Program-made: the position numbers and the translations under genes | Part shown: positions 56,770 through 63,735 of the stretch, one piece after another | Layout: every line of letters starts with the position of its first letter | How positions within the stretch are numbered: the first letter of the stretch is position 1 | Virus record (IMG/VR): IMGVR_UViG_3300005528_000050 | Coordinates: 22,967 to 86,966 of that record | Length of the DNA: 64,000 nucleotides | Strand: one strand, 5' to 3' | Origin: a virus | The notes under the pieces: model-generated | Told to the model about the DNA's origin: nothing | Seen by the model: only the letters and a program-made list of their open reading frames with translations | The model's database searches: none

Positions 56770-57660
56770 TTAATAATTCATAATCAGTAATTCAATACCT
56801 TCGTTTTGTGTTCCGTCTTTTTTAGCGGCAGCCGCCTTTTTGAAAGTTTCTTTAGCCCATTTGTAACCAGTTGGTTGAAACATCAAAAGTTGTCCATTTT
56901 TACCAATACCAACACCATTTTCGGGGAACCAATCATGAAGTTGTTTAAACTCATAATAAGATAAACTAAATTTACCTTGTATACCCTTTAATGTGTTTGC
57001 CAACCTTTCATGGTCATTACTATCAAAATCATGATTTGAATAATAATTTTCTGTTTTCCAATAAGGGGGGTCCATGTAAAAATATGTTTTTGGCGAATCA
57101 TACTTTTCAACAACTTTTTGGAAATCCATGTTTTCGACAAACGTGATTCTATCTAAATGTGCTCTATATTCAGGATGTTTGAGTTTGTCCATAAAGATTA
57201 ACACCTTACATCTGTACTTACCCTTGTAATCAGTATAACTAGAAGTTTCGGGTTTGGAACCTGAGAAAACTTGAGTTAATACGTAAACGTATTTTGCGGC
57301 AACATCAAAATTGGGCTCATCCCCAATGACTAATTCTTCGTTGAATACTTCTTTTTGGTATGTACGGAACATTTGTTCATATTCAGGTGGGGTGTTTTCC
57401 ACACCTAATTGTTGACATGGGTATTTCGCGAGTTCATCCCATAACCTATCGTAATGTTTAGCACATTTAAAAAGGTTTGCGTTCAATCGATTAAAGTCAT
57501 TGTAAACGACTGTTTTGAGATTGGGGTATTTCTTTAGGTCCATATTAAAAAAGACCCAAAACATACCCGAAAACCCCTCCACGTAGGTTTCAATATCATT
57601 AGGTATGAACGGAACAATCCACTTACCTATTCTAGCTTTTCCTCCAATGTAAGATATCAT
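56770..57660 (-). CDS. D12-class adenine-specific DNA methylase
   Basis: A 296-residue enzyme: MISYIGGKARIGKWIVPFI as motif X/I, YVEGFSGMFWVFFNMD motif I, NDFNRLNANLF, TYFYMDPPYWKTENYY motif IV DPPY. Alpha-class N6-adenine methylase of the Dam/T4 Dam type. It may protect phage DNA against restriction. Recognition site unknown. Complements the beta-class enzyme at 41228. Confidence 0.88.
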   Translation of the reverse strand: MISYIGGKARIGKWIVPFIPNDIETYVEGFSGMFWVFFNMDLKKYPNLKTVVYNDFNRLNANLFKCAKHYDRLWDELAKYPCQQLGVENTPPEYEQMFRTYQKEVFNEELVIGDEPNFDVAAKYVYVLTQVFSGSKPETSSYTDYKGKYRCKVLIFMDKLKHPEYRAHLDRITFVENMDFQKVVEKYDSPKTYFYMDPPYWKTENYYSNHDFDSNDHERLANTLKGIQGKFSLSYYEFKQLHDWFPENGVGIGKNGQLLMFQPTGYKWAKETFKKAAAAKKDGTQNEGIELLIMNY

Positions 57661-57745
57661 TTATAATTTTATATTTTGCGTTATTAGTCCTCTAACTATA
57701 AAAATATAAGAAACTTTTTTCAAAAATGGAAATCAGTGCGCACTT

Positions 57746-57913
57746 TTATTTTACCGGCTGAGATTTGGTCTTTCCACCTTTCTGTCTTTTTCTTCTCGCG
57801 GCGCAGTGGGCTTTTTGAGAAAAACCTTTTGGATTGCTACAATCTATGGTCTTTTTATATTTCATTGACCATTTTTCAACCACCATGTCTTCCAACAATT
57901 CAATCAATTTCAT
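57746..57913 (-). CDS. Small protein with DCSNPKGFSQKAHC motif
   Basis: A 55-residue frame from ATG 57913 (MKLIELLEDMVVEKW) to TAA 57746. The motif KKTIDCSNPKGFSQKAHC followed by a basic end is a recurrent phage peptide seen as small proteins or C-terminal tails in many phages; no function is known. Divergent from the gene at 57951. Too short for most gene finders but the motif makes it secure. Confidence 0.75.
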   Translation of the reverse strand: MKLIELLEDMVVEKWSMKYKKTIDCSNPKGFSQKAHCAARRKRQKGGKTKSQPVK

Positions 57914-57950
57914 ATTGATAAATACTTATTTATTACTTATTTTTTGTATT

Positions 57951-58115
57951 ATGGGATGTTCTAATTGTAAACAGAAGAAAGAAATGGCTCCTCCAACAAA
58001 GGAGTCATTGGAAAGATTAGCACAAAAGACAGAAAAGGTGATGTATGGTGCTTTTATTATTTGGAGTGTTTTCGCGGTTTACGGAATCTACTCCTTTGTT
58101 AAAAACTTTCTATGA
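57951..58115 (+). CDS. Small Cys-containing membrane protein (MGCSNCK type)
   Basis: A 54-residue product from ATG 57951 (MGCSNCKQKKEMAPP) with one C-terminal membrane helix (about residues 30-50). The Cys pair at residues 3 and 6 and the basic patch match the peptide at 42164 in style. Its stop overlaps the next gene by 4 nt (ATGA). Confidence 0.6.
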   Translation: MGCSNCKQKKEMAPPTKESLERLAQKTEKVMYGAFIIWSVFAVYGIYSFVKNFL

Positions 58116-58750
58116 AAAATGGAAAATACTTTGTAGTTCTCTTTTGTAACAAGAAAAGAGTTAAAATTCTATACAGGTGTCAAAAAAGGACAACTGTGTA
58201 CGAGTATTGGCATGAATATAAGACAGAGAAAAAACCAAGATTTGTAAAAACACAAAACAGAAAAAGAAACAACGAAGTAGTTTATGAACTTGCGTTAATT
58301 TTTCCTAACAATAGGTGGGCGACTAAAACATTTGTCAAGGATAGTTTGGGGAGATTGATTGAGGCTAAGTACGAAGATGATAAATTCAGAATCAAAGAGA
58401 TAATTCCTTATTGGAAAGAAGAACTAATATACGATTTTCAAAAGAAGGAAAGAATTAGATATCATGAATTGTTAGAACAAATAACATCTATAAATGAAAT
58501 AGGTCAAATATTCACATTGAATAATAAACTATTTGTTCAAAACGATGATAATATACTGTTGTTTGGAAATAAGAACATCCGTGACGCTAAAAGGTTGTTT
58601 GAATTGATAAGAGAGGACGTTCTAAAAAAGAAGAAAGGTAATTTCATATTCATAAAAGACGTGTCAACCGCACAAAGAAAATTGTTATATCAACTACTTG
58701 AATCCAAAGGATTTAAAAAATCAGAATTATTTAGACACTACTCTTATTAA
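58112..58750 (+). CDS. Hypothetical phage protein, basic
   Basis: A 212-residue protein, basic and aromatic: MKNGKYFVVLFCNKKRVKIL, TVYEYWHEYKTE, then helical charged segments ELLEQITSINEIGQ. Starts by ATGA coupling from the membrane peptide. The C-terminal FELIREDVLKKKKGNFIFI resembles a small winged module; no family known. Convergent with the minus genes beyond, overlapping by 20 nt. Confidence 0.65.
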   Translation: MKNGKYFVVLFCNKKRVKILYRCQKRTTVYEYWHEYKTEKKPRFVKTQNRKRNNEVVYELALIFPNNRWATKTFVKDSLGRLIEAKYEDDKFRIKEIIPYWKEELIYDFQKKERIRYHELLEQITSINEIGQIFTLNNKLFVQNDDNILLFGNKNIRDAKRLFELIREDVLKKKKGNFIFIKDVSTAQRKLLYQLLESKGFKKSELFRHYSY

Positions 58751-58964
58751 AGATGATATCCACCTGACCAATTTTAATTGTAAAAGTTTTGTCGGGTTTA
58801 ACCATTCGACTATTTTGTTTTTTTGAGATATAATCAAAAGTTTGTAGAAACTTTTCGTTTTCTAACTCAATAACCAATGTGCACGATTTAGTATCCAAAT
58901 TAATTTTTTCAATTAAATCTGATATTATTGCCAATTGATTTATCAAGTCACCTTTTTTTTCCAT
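58731..58964 (-). CDS. Small hypothetical protein
   Basis: A 77-residue protein from ATG 58964 (MEKKGDLINQLAIIS); TTG two codons upstream rejected. Mixed strand, with CTLVIELENEKFLQTF. Overlaps the next plus-strand gene by 20 nt at its 3' end and the upstream gene by 17 nt. Confidence 0.55.
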   Translation of the reverse strand: MEKKGDLINQLAIISDLIEKINLDTKSCTLVIELENEKFLQTFDYISKKQNSRMVKPDKTFTIKIGQVDIIFNKSSV

Positions 58965-59064
58965 ATCCAAAAATTATAGAAAGTCTTTTAAAAAAAGAAA
59001 GTTTTTCTTTTTTAGGGGTCTCAAACATTTTGGTTTTATCCAATTTTTTGATTTCCTCAATCAT
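58948..59064 (-). CDS. Small basic helical protein
   Basis: A 38-residue protein from ATG 59064 (MIEEIKKLDKTKMF), whose ATG overlaps the upstream stop (ATGATTGA), a common arrangement here. The open frame runs up to 59160, but that would overlap 104 nt of the upstream gene. Basic end FKRLSIIFGYGKKR. Uncertain. Confidence 0.45.
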   Translation of the reverse strand: MIEEIKKLDKTKMFETPKKEKLSFFKRLSIIFGYGKKR

Positions 59065-59512
59065 TTGATTCTTGTGGGATTGTATCTCCTTGGAGTCCCT
59101 CTCCACTTCCCGATTCAACCAATTTAATCCCTGTTGTATTCTCTTGTCTTGCATCCTCAATAAATGATATTTCTTTTAACTTATCAAGTGTCTGGTGTTG
59201 AAACAAAACTTCTAACTCTTTAATCTTTTGTTGTAAGAGTCTTTGTTTCTCTTCCATTTCTTTATTCATGGTTATTATTTCTTTTGCACAAGAAAAAACA
59301 ACATCATAACCATCAGCGGTTGCATTACTGATTAATGAAACCAAAGTAAATTTCTCATTTTTATCTTGTATCTTATATTTGATAGATTTGTATTGAGAAA
59401 TTATTGATTCGATTTTCCAAGTAACAGGAAGTTTAATGTCTAAACTTACGTTATTGTCTATTTCTCTCAAAGAGAAAAAATATGGTCTTAAATGTCTTAT
59501 ATTGTCAAACAC
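59057..59512 (-). CDS. Conserved phage hypothetical protein
   Basis: A 151-residue protein starting at GTG 59512 (MFDNIRHLRPYFFSL). Contains a beta part (VSLDIKLPVTWKIE, NEKFTLVSLI), a middle ATADGYDVVFSCAKEII, and a coiled C-terminal part NKEMEEKQRLLQQKIKELEV, then an acidic disordered tail. I take it as conserved in Bacteroidota phages from its early FFSLREIDNNVSL segment. Likely structural module by position. Confidence 0.6.
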   Translation of the reverse strand: MFDNIRHLRPYFFSLREIDNNVSLDIKLPVTWKIESIISQYKSIKYKIQDKNEKFTLVSLISNATADGYDVVFSCAKEIITMNKEMEEKQRLLQQKIKELEVLFQHQTLDKLKEISFIEDARQENTTGIKLVESGSGEGLQGDTIPQESND

Positions 59513-59516
59513 TAAA

Positions 59517-59699
59517 TTATATTATTAAAAATGTTATTATGTAAGAAACCGCAAGATAAAACAAAACAGATTCTATTTTGGTCAACTTTAATATTGAGGG
59601 TTGTTCTGAGAAGAATTTTATCAAAAATTCAACACAGAACCTTAGTACGTAAATGGTACTCAATACCATCAAAAAAATAAAGATATAATTAATCATCAT
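59517..59699 (-). CDS. Small membrane protein
   Basis: A 60-residue protein with a start MMINYIFIFLMVLSTIYVL, hydrophobic helix 3-21, and a second hydrophobic stretch SVLFYLAVSYIITFLII at the end. Two-span inner-membrane protein. Overlaps the Hc1-like gene by 11 nt. Confidence 0.58.
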   Translation of the reverse strand: MMINYIFIFLMVLSTIYVLRFCVEFLIKFFSEQPSILKLTKIESVLFYLAVSYIITFLII

Positions 59700-59871
59700 G
59701 TTTTTTTATTTCTTGTAATAGTTCTTTTCTATAAAGAGGAATTAACTCTTTTATTTCTTGAGCATATTTTCTAGCTCGAATAGATGCACTTCTATTACCC
59801 TTTTCGAATACCTTGGTGGTATCAACAGACATTTTTTCCACCAAGTCTTTGATTTGTTTAAGTGTGTCCAT
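59689..59871 (-). CDS. Histone H1-like (Hc1) DNA-binding protein
   Basis: A 60-residue protein: DTTKVFEKGNRSASIRARKYAQEIKEL matches the Bacteroidota Hc1 pattern (DxxKFxEKGNKAAGTRARKxLQELK). Two helices with basic residues in the middle. Hc1-type proteins bind and compact DNA. A phage homologue could condense genome or replace host nucleoid proteins. ATG at 59871, with a TATA-like sequence upstream. Confidence 0.82.
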   Translation of the reverse strand: MDTLKQIKDLVEKMSVDTTKVFEKGNRSASIRARKYAQEIKELIPLYRKELLQEIKKHDD

Positions 59872-59906
59872 TTTTCCGTTTTTATATATAGTATACGGAA
59901 AATAAA

Positions 59907-60371
59907 CTACTTTTTCAAGTTTTGTTCGAATAATTTATAAATTTCTGTGAGAATGTCCAACTCGGACCTTGACTTTTGATATCTAAAATCAAATAACTTG
60001 TAAAAGTATTCAGATATTCTATTTTCTTTTTCTTCCAATTTAACAAAATAGTACGCCTCATAGAAAAAATTCCACATATATTCATAGTGGGTTCCTTTCT
60101 CCTTGAAGAATATTTTTTCTTTATCAAAATTGGTGATTATTTTATTCCAACACCAATTAAAATGGTTTCGTTGGTCTATTTCGTCATAAAGTACATCAGA
60201 ACCTAAAAAGGTTTCGTCTACTAAATCATATAAAGAAGATAGGAAATCATAAAATAATATTATTTTATCCCTATTAATGTTGTAGGTTCTATACCAAATG
60301 TCTATTTGATGTTTGTATTTTTCAGAAATATCTGACTCAATATACTCTTCTCTATTTTCCATAATCCTCAT
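59907..60371 (-). CDS. Hypothetical helical protein
   Basis: A 154-residue protein, very acidic and aromatic (RMENREEYIESDISEKY; FNWCWNKIITNFDKEKIF). An alternative ATG lies at 60362, three codons on. Mostly helical with no membrane span. Located between the Hc1-like and the tag-bearing 441-residue gene. No family recognised. Confidence 0.58.
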   Translation of the reverse strand: MRIMENREEYIESDISEKYKHQIDIWYRTYNINRDKIILFYDFLSSLYDLVDETFLGSDVLYDEIDQRNHFNWCWNKIITNFDKEKIFFKEKGTHYEYMWNFFYEAYYFVKLEEKENRISEYFYKLFDFRYQKSRSELDILTEIYKLFEQNLKK

Positions 60372-60412
60372 CTGTTAAAATATAAGGATAAAAGAAAACA
60401 AAAAAAAGAAGA

Positions 60413-61738
60413 TTACTGAGTACTTTCGTTGTATCCGATGATTTTTTTCATTCTCGAGATTTCCTCATTCACAATTGAAGTCATTGTAGTTTTAGATTCA
60501 TTCACACTCTTTACTTTTAAAGGTTGAACTCCTCTTGCTCCATGGAATGCTTCAGGTGCGTCTTTCTCTTTTTCTTTTTTTCTTTCAGCCGATTTACTTA
60601 ATCTCTCTCCTGTTTTTGTTTTTATAACGTTAGCAGCATTTTGTGAGTTACCCATTTTTGAGTCACCTTCTAATGCCATTTTTAATCTTTTTTTGAATGA
60701 TTCTGATGGTTCAAAATCATAATTTAAATCTAAAAGGGTACCACCCTTCATATTATCATCAATATACTCTTCTTGTTTCTCAGTTGGGTTTACCGCCATT
60801 TTTTCACCTTTACCAACTTGTTTTGGAAACTCAGGATTATCATTACCATCAAATGTTGATGCTTTTTTCAGTTTTTTCTGAACATCTTTAATTGCGTCGT
60901 CATTTTCTTTTTTAGAACCACTCTGAGCTTTCTTAGTTACCGCAATACCGGGTACCGCCTCACTTAGATTTTTTTTTGAATCAATTACCATTTTTTTAAT
61001 CAAAGAAACCATTTCACTTTCAGTAAGTCTAAGAACCGATTTCTTAGATTCATACATACCAGTACCACACTCTGAACACATTCCTTCCTCATTCATGGGT
61101 GAACCACACTCACTACACGTACCCATTTCACCTTCATTTGTATCAATATCTTTAGTGATTGTTACTTTATGCATTTTACCACTTCCTTTAGGGAATTCGA
61201 ATTCTTTTTTACCAGCATCTCTCGCTTTATCAGCAGCCAAAACAAACGCGCTTGATTCCTCCACATTTGTTTCTTCTTCCATATAACCTTGTCCACACTC
61301 ATCACAAACACCTTCCTCTTCTTCAAGTTGTTTCCATGATTCTTCAACATTATGTACTTTTCCGTTAAATTTAATTTCTTTTAGACCTTTTTCTTTAGCG
61401 GATAAAATGGCTTCTGCCATGCTCGATACTTTAATTTTTTTCATTTTTGTGGTTTCTTTATTTTCTTCTAATTCTTCTCCCATCTGGTCTAATTTATCAA
61501 TCATTTCAGTTGGTGAATTATATTTTACTTTTTCGATTATGAACTCCTTTTTAGGATGTTTCTTTTTATAAATATCCAAATGTTGCATTGCAATTTCTTC
61601 GGATTCAAATGTTTCAACGGGTTCTCCCTCGCAAGTAATTTGAAACATATCTTGAGATTTTTTATTTTCTTTTAATATGGTTCTTTTTACTTCGTCAAAT
61701 AATGACTCCGAAATGATATTTGATATATTCTTTTTCAT
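60413..61738 (-). CDS. Phage protein with zinc ribbons and two recurrent helical tags
   Basis: A 441-residue protein, Lys/Glu-rich. From the start: an amphipathic tag (NIISESLFDEVKRTILKE), a beta-grasp-like part, CDECG near residue 146, and CSECGSPMNEEGMCSECG (two CxxC pairs, a zinc ribbon) near 215-235. Then LRLTESEMVSLIKKMV, a helical tag, a basic disordered middle, and a C-terminal VNEEISRMKKIIGYNE tag. Tags of these forms recur in other genes of this window. A structural or internal virion protein is a fair guess. Not seen in databases by me. Confidence 0.62.
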   Translation of the reverse strand: MKKNISNIISESLFDEVKRTILKENKKSQDMFQITCEGEPVETFESEEIAMQHLDIYKKKHPKKEFIIEKVKYNSPTEMIDKLDQMGEELEENKETTKMKKIKVSSMAEAILSAKEKGLKEIKFNGKVHNVEESWKQLEEEEGVCDECGQGYMEEETNVEESSAFVLAADKARDAGKKEFEFPKGSGKMHKVTITKDIDTNEGEMGTCSECGSPMNEEGMCSECGTGMYESKKSVLRLTESEMVSLIKKMVIDSKKNLSEAVPGIAVTKKAQSGSKKENDDAIKDVQKKLKKASTFDGNDNPEFPKQVGKGEKMAVNPTEKQEEYIDDNMKGGTLLDLNYDFEPSESFKKRLKMALEGDSKMGNSQNAANVIKTKTGERLSKSAERKKEKEKDAPEAFHGARGVQPLKVKSVNESKTTMTSIVNEEISRMKKIIGYNESTQ

Positions 61739-62242
61739 TTACTTAATAAATATCTTATTTATTTCATTTATTACAATTTTCTCGACCTGAGAATACGGTA
61801 ATCCTAATTTTTTTGATACATTATAAACGGATTCTTTCAATTCTTGGTCTTCAAAAAAATCTAAACTTTTGATATCACCCTGATTACAGTAAGGATATTT
61901 TTTACATCTTTCTTTTACCTTTACATAAACACCACCAGGACCTCCCCATTTTGGGAAATTTTTATCTTTTACCGCTCGACTGTTCATGATACTATTGGGA
62001 CCATTGATTTTTAATGGGTTCGACCTACCAGCACTATAAGAAGTGTCATATTGTCCTGAAGAAGAAGAGTCTGTAACTTCACTTAATTCTTCTTCAAAAT
62101 TATGAATCTTTTTTATTTTCCTTTTAACTAATGGACCGCTCAGAGCTCCCTCAAATGAACCTGAGGAATCTGCAGAAGTTTCATTTGTATCTTTTGGGGA
62201 AGATTTTTTCCCTCTCAATATTTTCTCGAAATTATATGACAT
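61739..62242 (-). CDS. Hypothetical phage protein, structural-module
   Basis: A 167-residue protein starting MSYNFEKILRGKKSSPK. First 80 residues are Ser/Lys-rich and disordered; then KWGGPGGVYVKVKERCKKYPYC with Cys pair, and a C-terminal helix SQVEKIVINEINKIFIK that resembles the tags of neighbours. A 1-nt coupling joins it to the next upstream gene. Probably virion-related by position. Confidence 0.58.
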   Translation of the reverse strand: MSYNFEKILRGKKSSPKDTNETSADSSGSFEGALSGPLVKRKIKKIHNFEEELSEVTDSSSSGQYDTSYSAGRSNPLKINGPNSIMNSRAVKDKNFPKWGGPGGVYVKVKERCKKYPYCNQGDIKSLDFFEDQELKESVYNVSKKLGLPYSQVEKIVINEINKIFIK

Positions 62243-62481
62243 TATCTAACACTTTTTAAGGGTTGTTCCCAAAAAGACTTACGTTGCCATAGTGTTTTGA
62301 AAAGTTCCACAACAACTTTAGATGATAGGTCAACGATTCTTTCATCAACTGACCTAGCACCTATCTCTTTTTGTATTATTTTCATTACAATGGTATGTGC
62401 TTGAGTGGTCTCAAGAAAATCTTTCATTTCTTTTCTTGCAATCTTTTCAATTTCTTTAACATCGGTGTTTGTAAGTGCCAT
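62242..62481 (-). CDS. Small conserved phage helical protein
   Basis: A 79-residue protein: VKEIEKIARKEMKDFLE and LSSKVVVELFKTLWQRKSFWEQ are marks of a short protein family in Bacteroidota phage structural regions. Overlaps both neighbours by 1 nt, indicating tight translational coupling. Function unknown, possibly head or neck assembly. Confidence 0.65.
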   Translation of the reverse strand: MALTNTDVKEIEKIARKEMKDFLETTQAHTIVMKIIQKEIGARSVDERIVDLSSKVVVELFKTLWQRKSFWEQPLKSVR

Positions 62482-63026
62482 TATGCGTTCATTCTATCTC
62501 TAATTAATGGCTCCATAGCCGATGTGAAAGTTGGTTCAAATTTTCTCAATTTTTCTAACATGTCCATTGTTTCGTCGTCTAATAATAACATGTCGCCATT
62601 TATGTATAACCCACTACCTTCACCCGAAATCATAACAAAATTAATTTCTAAGTCTGTAATTTCACCATCAAGTCTGATTTCAGTCTCGGTTATGGTAATT
62701 CCAGGTTCTAAACTTGCAATTTGTGAAACTTGTTGTCTAAATGAATCAATTATTTGTGATAAGGCGGTTTTTTCTTCAGGTTTAAGTTTTATATCCTCTT
62801 GGTCAGAAGACAATAATTTAACATCCACATCATTAACAACCTCCACGTTATCGTACTGTTTTTTGTTTAACTCGTTATCGGTATTTTGTGTATTGGTATT
62901 AGGTTGTTGAGTTTCATCCTCTTCCTTAATCAAATTCTTGTTGGTGTACACGGTTTCATTAAGAGACCTTAACGTCTTTAACATACCTTTTATCTCGTCG
63001 TACCCCGATGTTTTTCTATTGTTCAT
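62481..63026 (-). CDS. Hypothetical phage protein
   Basis: A 181-residue acidic protein (MNNRKTSGYDEIKGM). N-terminal helix, a polar Gln/Asn-rich linker (ETQQPNTNTQNTDN), then a domain with GITITETEIRLDGEI and GEGSGLYINGDMLLL. Probable structural protein by position. Overlaps the amidase-like gene by 11 nt. Confidence 0.58.
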   Translation of the reverse strand: MNNRKTSGYDEIKGMLKTLRSLNETVYTNKNLIKEEDETQQPNTNTQNTDNELNKKQYDNVEVVNDVDVKLLSSDQEDIKLKPEEKTALSQIIDSFRQQVSQIASLEPGITITETEIRLDGEITDLEINFVMISGEGSGLYINGDMLLLDDETMDMLEKLRKFEPTFTSAMEPLIRDRMNA

Positions 63027-63621
63027 TTTTAAAAATTAGTCTAAAATTAAATGATGGGTTTATATCTGTATAAATATTTGAGAAATTAGATTTACACACT
63101 ACACCATTAAATTTAATAGCGCTTTCAAGATATCCCTGAGAAGGTACTATATTTTTTGGTATACCGTGGGATTCACATATATGTTCACACAATGATGAAA
63201 TTGATAATACTTGGTCATCATTATACCTATCCCAAAAATAATGGTTTCTCCAATTTCTAACGAAAGGTTCACATCTGTAAGGGTCTCCAATCCAATTATG
63301 CATGAAACCTGTTACGGTATTTTTACTTAACCATCCTAAATTTTCAACCGCAATTTTAATAAATTGTTTGTCAATATAAGGTTCGTCAAATGTATTTGAA
63401 TAATAGTTGGTATCGAAAAGTTGGTAGATTGTACCTAATTTAGTGACAATAAAGTGTGGTATTTCGTCGTATTTACCACACTTCCTGTACTTTAATTTAT
63501 TAATGAAATCGTCCGCACGTCTATTAGTGTCGTACAGTAATATTTGGGTTTTTTTCGTTCTGCGACGAACAACATTTAAAGTTTTATCATCTAAACCTTC
63601 TACGTTGTGTATTTCCAACAT
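63016..63621 (-). CDS. Amidase_2-like phage protein
   Basis: A 201-residue protein. IPHFIVTKLGTIYQLF, IKIAVENLGWL, CEHICESHGI and VCKSNFSNIYTDINPSF follow the layout of N-acetylmuramoyl-L-alanine amidases (T7 lysozyme-like), where H in PHFIV and a late residue bind zinc. Some ligands are not evident, so activity is uncertain. It could be a tail- or baseplate-associated wall hydrolase. Its start lies just below the frame-shifted continuation of the next gene. Confidence 0.68.
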   Translation of the reverse strand: MLEIHNVEGLDDKTLNVVRRRTKKTQILLYDTNRRADDFINKLKYRKCGKYDEIPHFIVTKLGTIYQLFDTNYYSNTFDEPYIDKQFIKIAVENLGWLSKNTVTGFMHNWIGDPYRCEPFVRNWRNHYFWDRYNDDQVLSISSLCEHICESHGIPKNIVPSQGYLESAIKFNGVVCKSNFSNIYTDINPSFNFRLIFKNEQ

Positions 63622-63735
63622 TTCTAGTTAACCTTTTACTGATAACAGAAGAAATGTCGTTGTCTTCTGTATTATTTATTTCCCCATTGTCCAAACCAAA
63701 GTTTTCCAACGATTCCTCCTGTTGTGGGGACTCTT

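Noticed and set aside
58948-59160. Longer 70-residue form of the small basic gene
   Set aside because: Would overlap the upstream gene by 104 nt; the inner ATG with ATGATTGA coupling is favoured.
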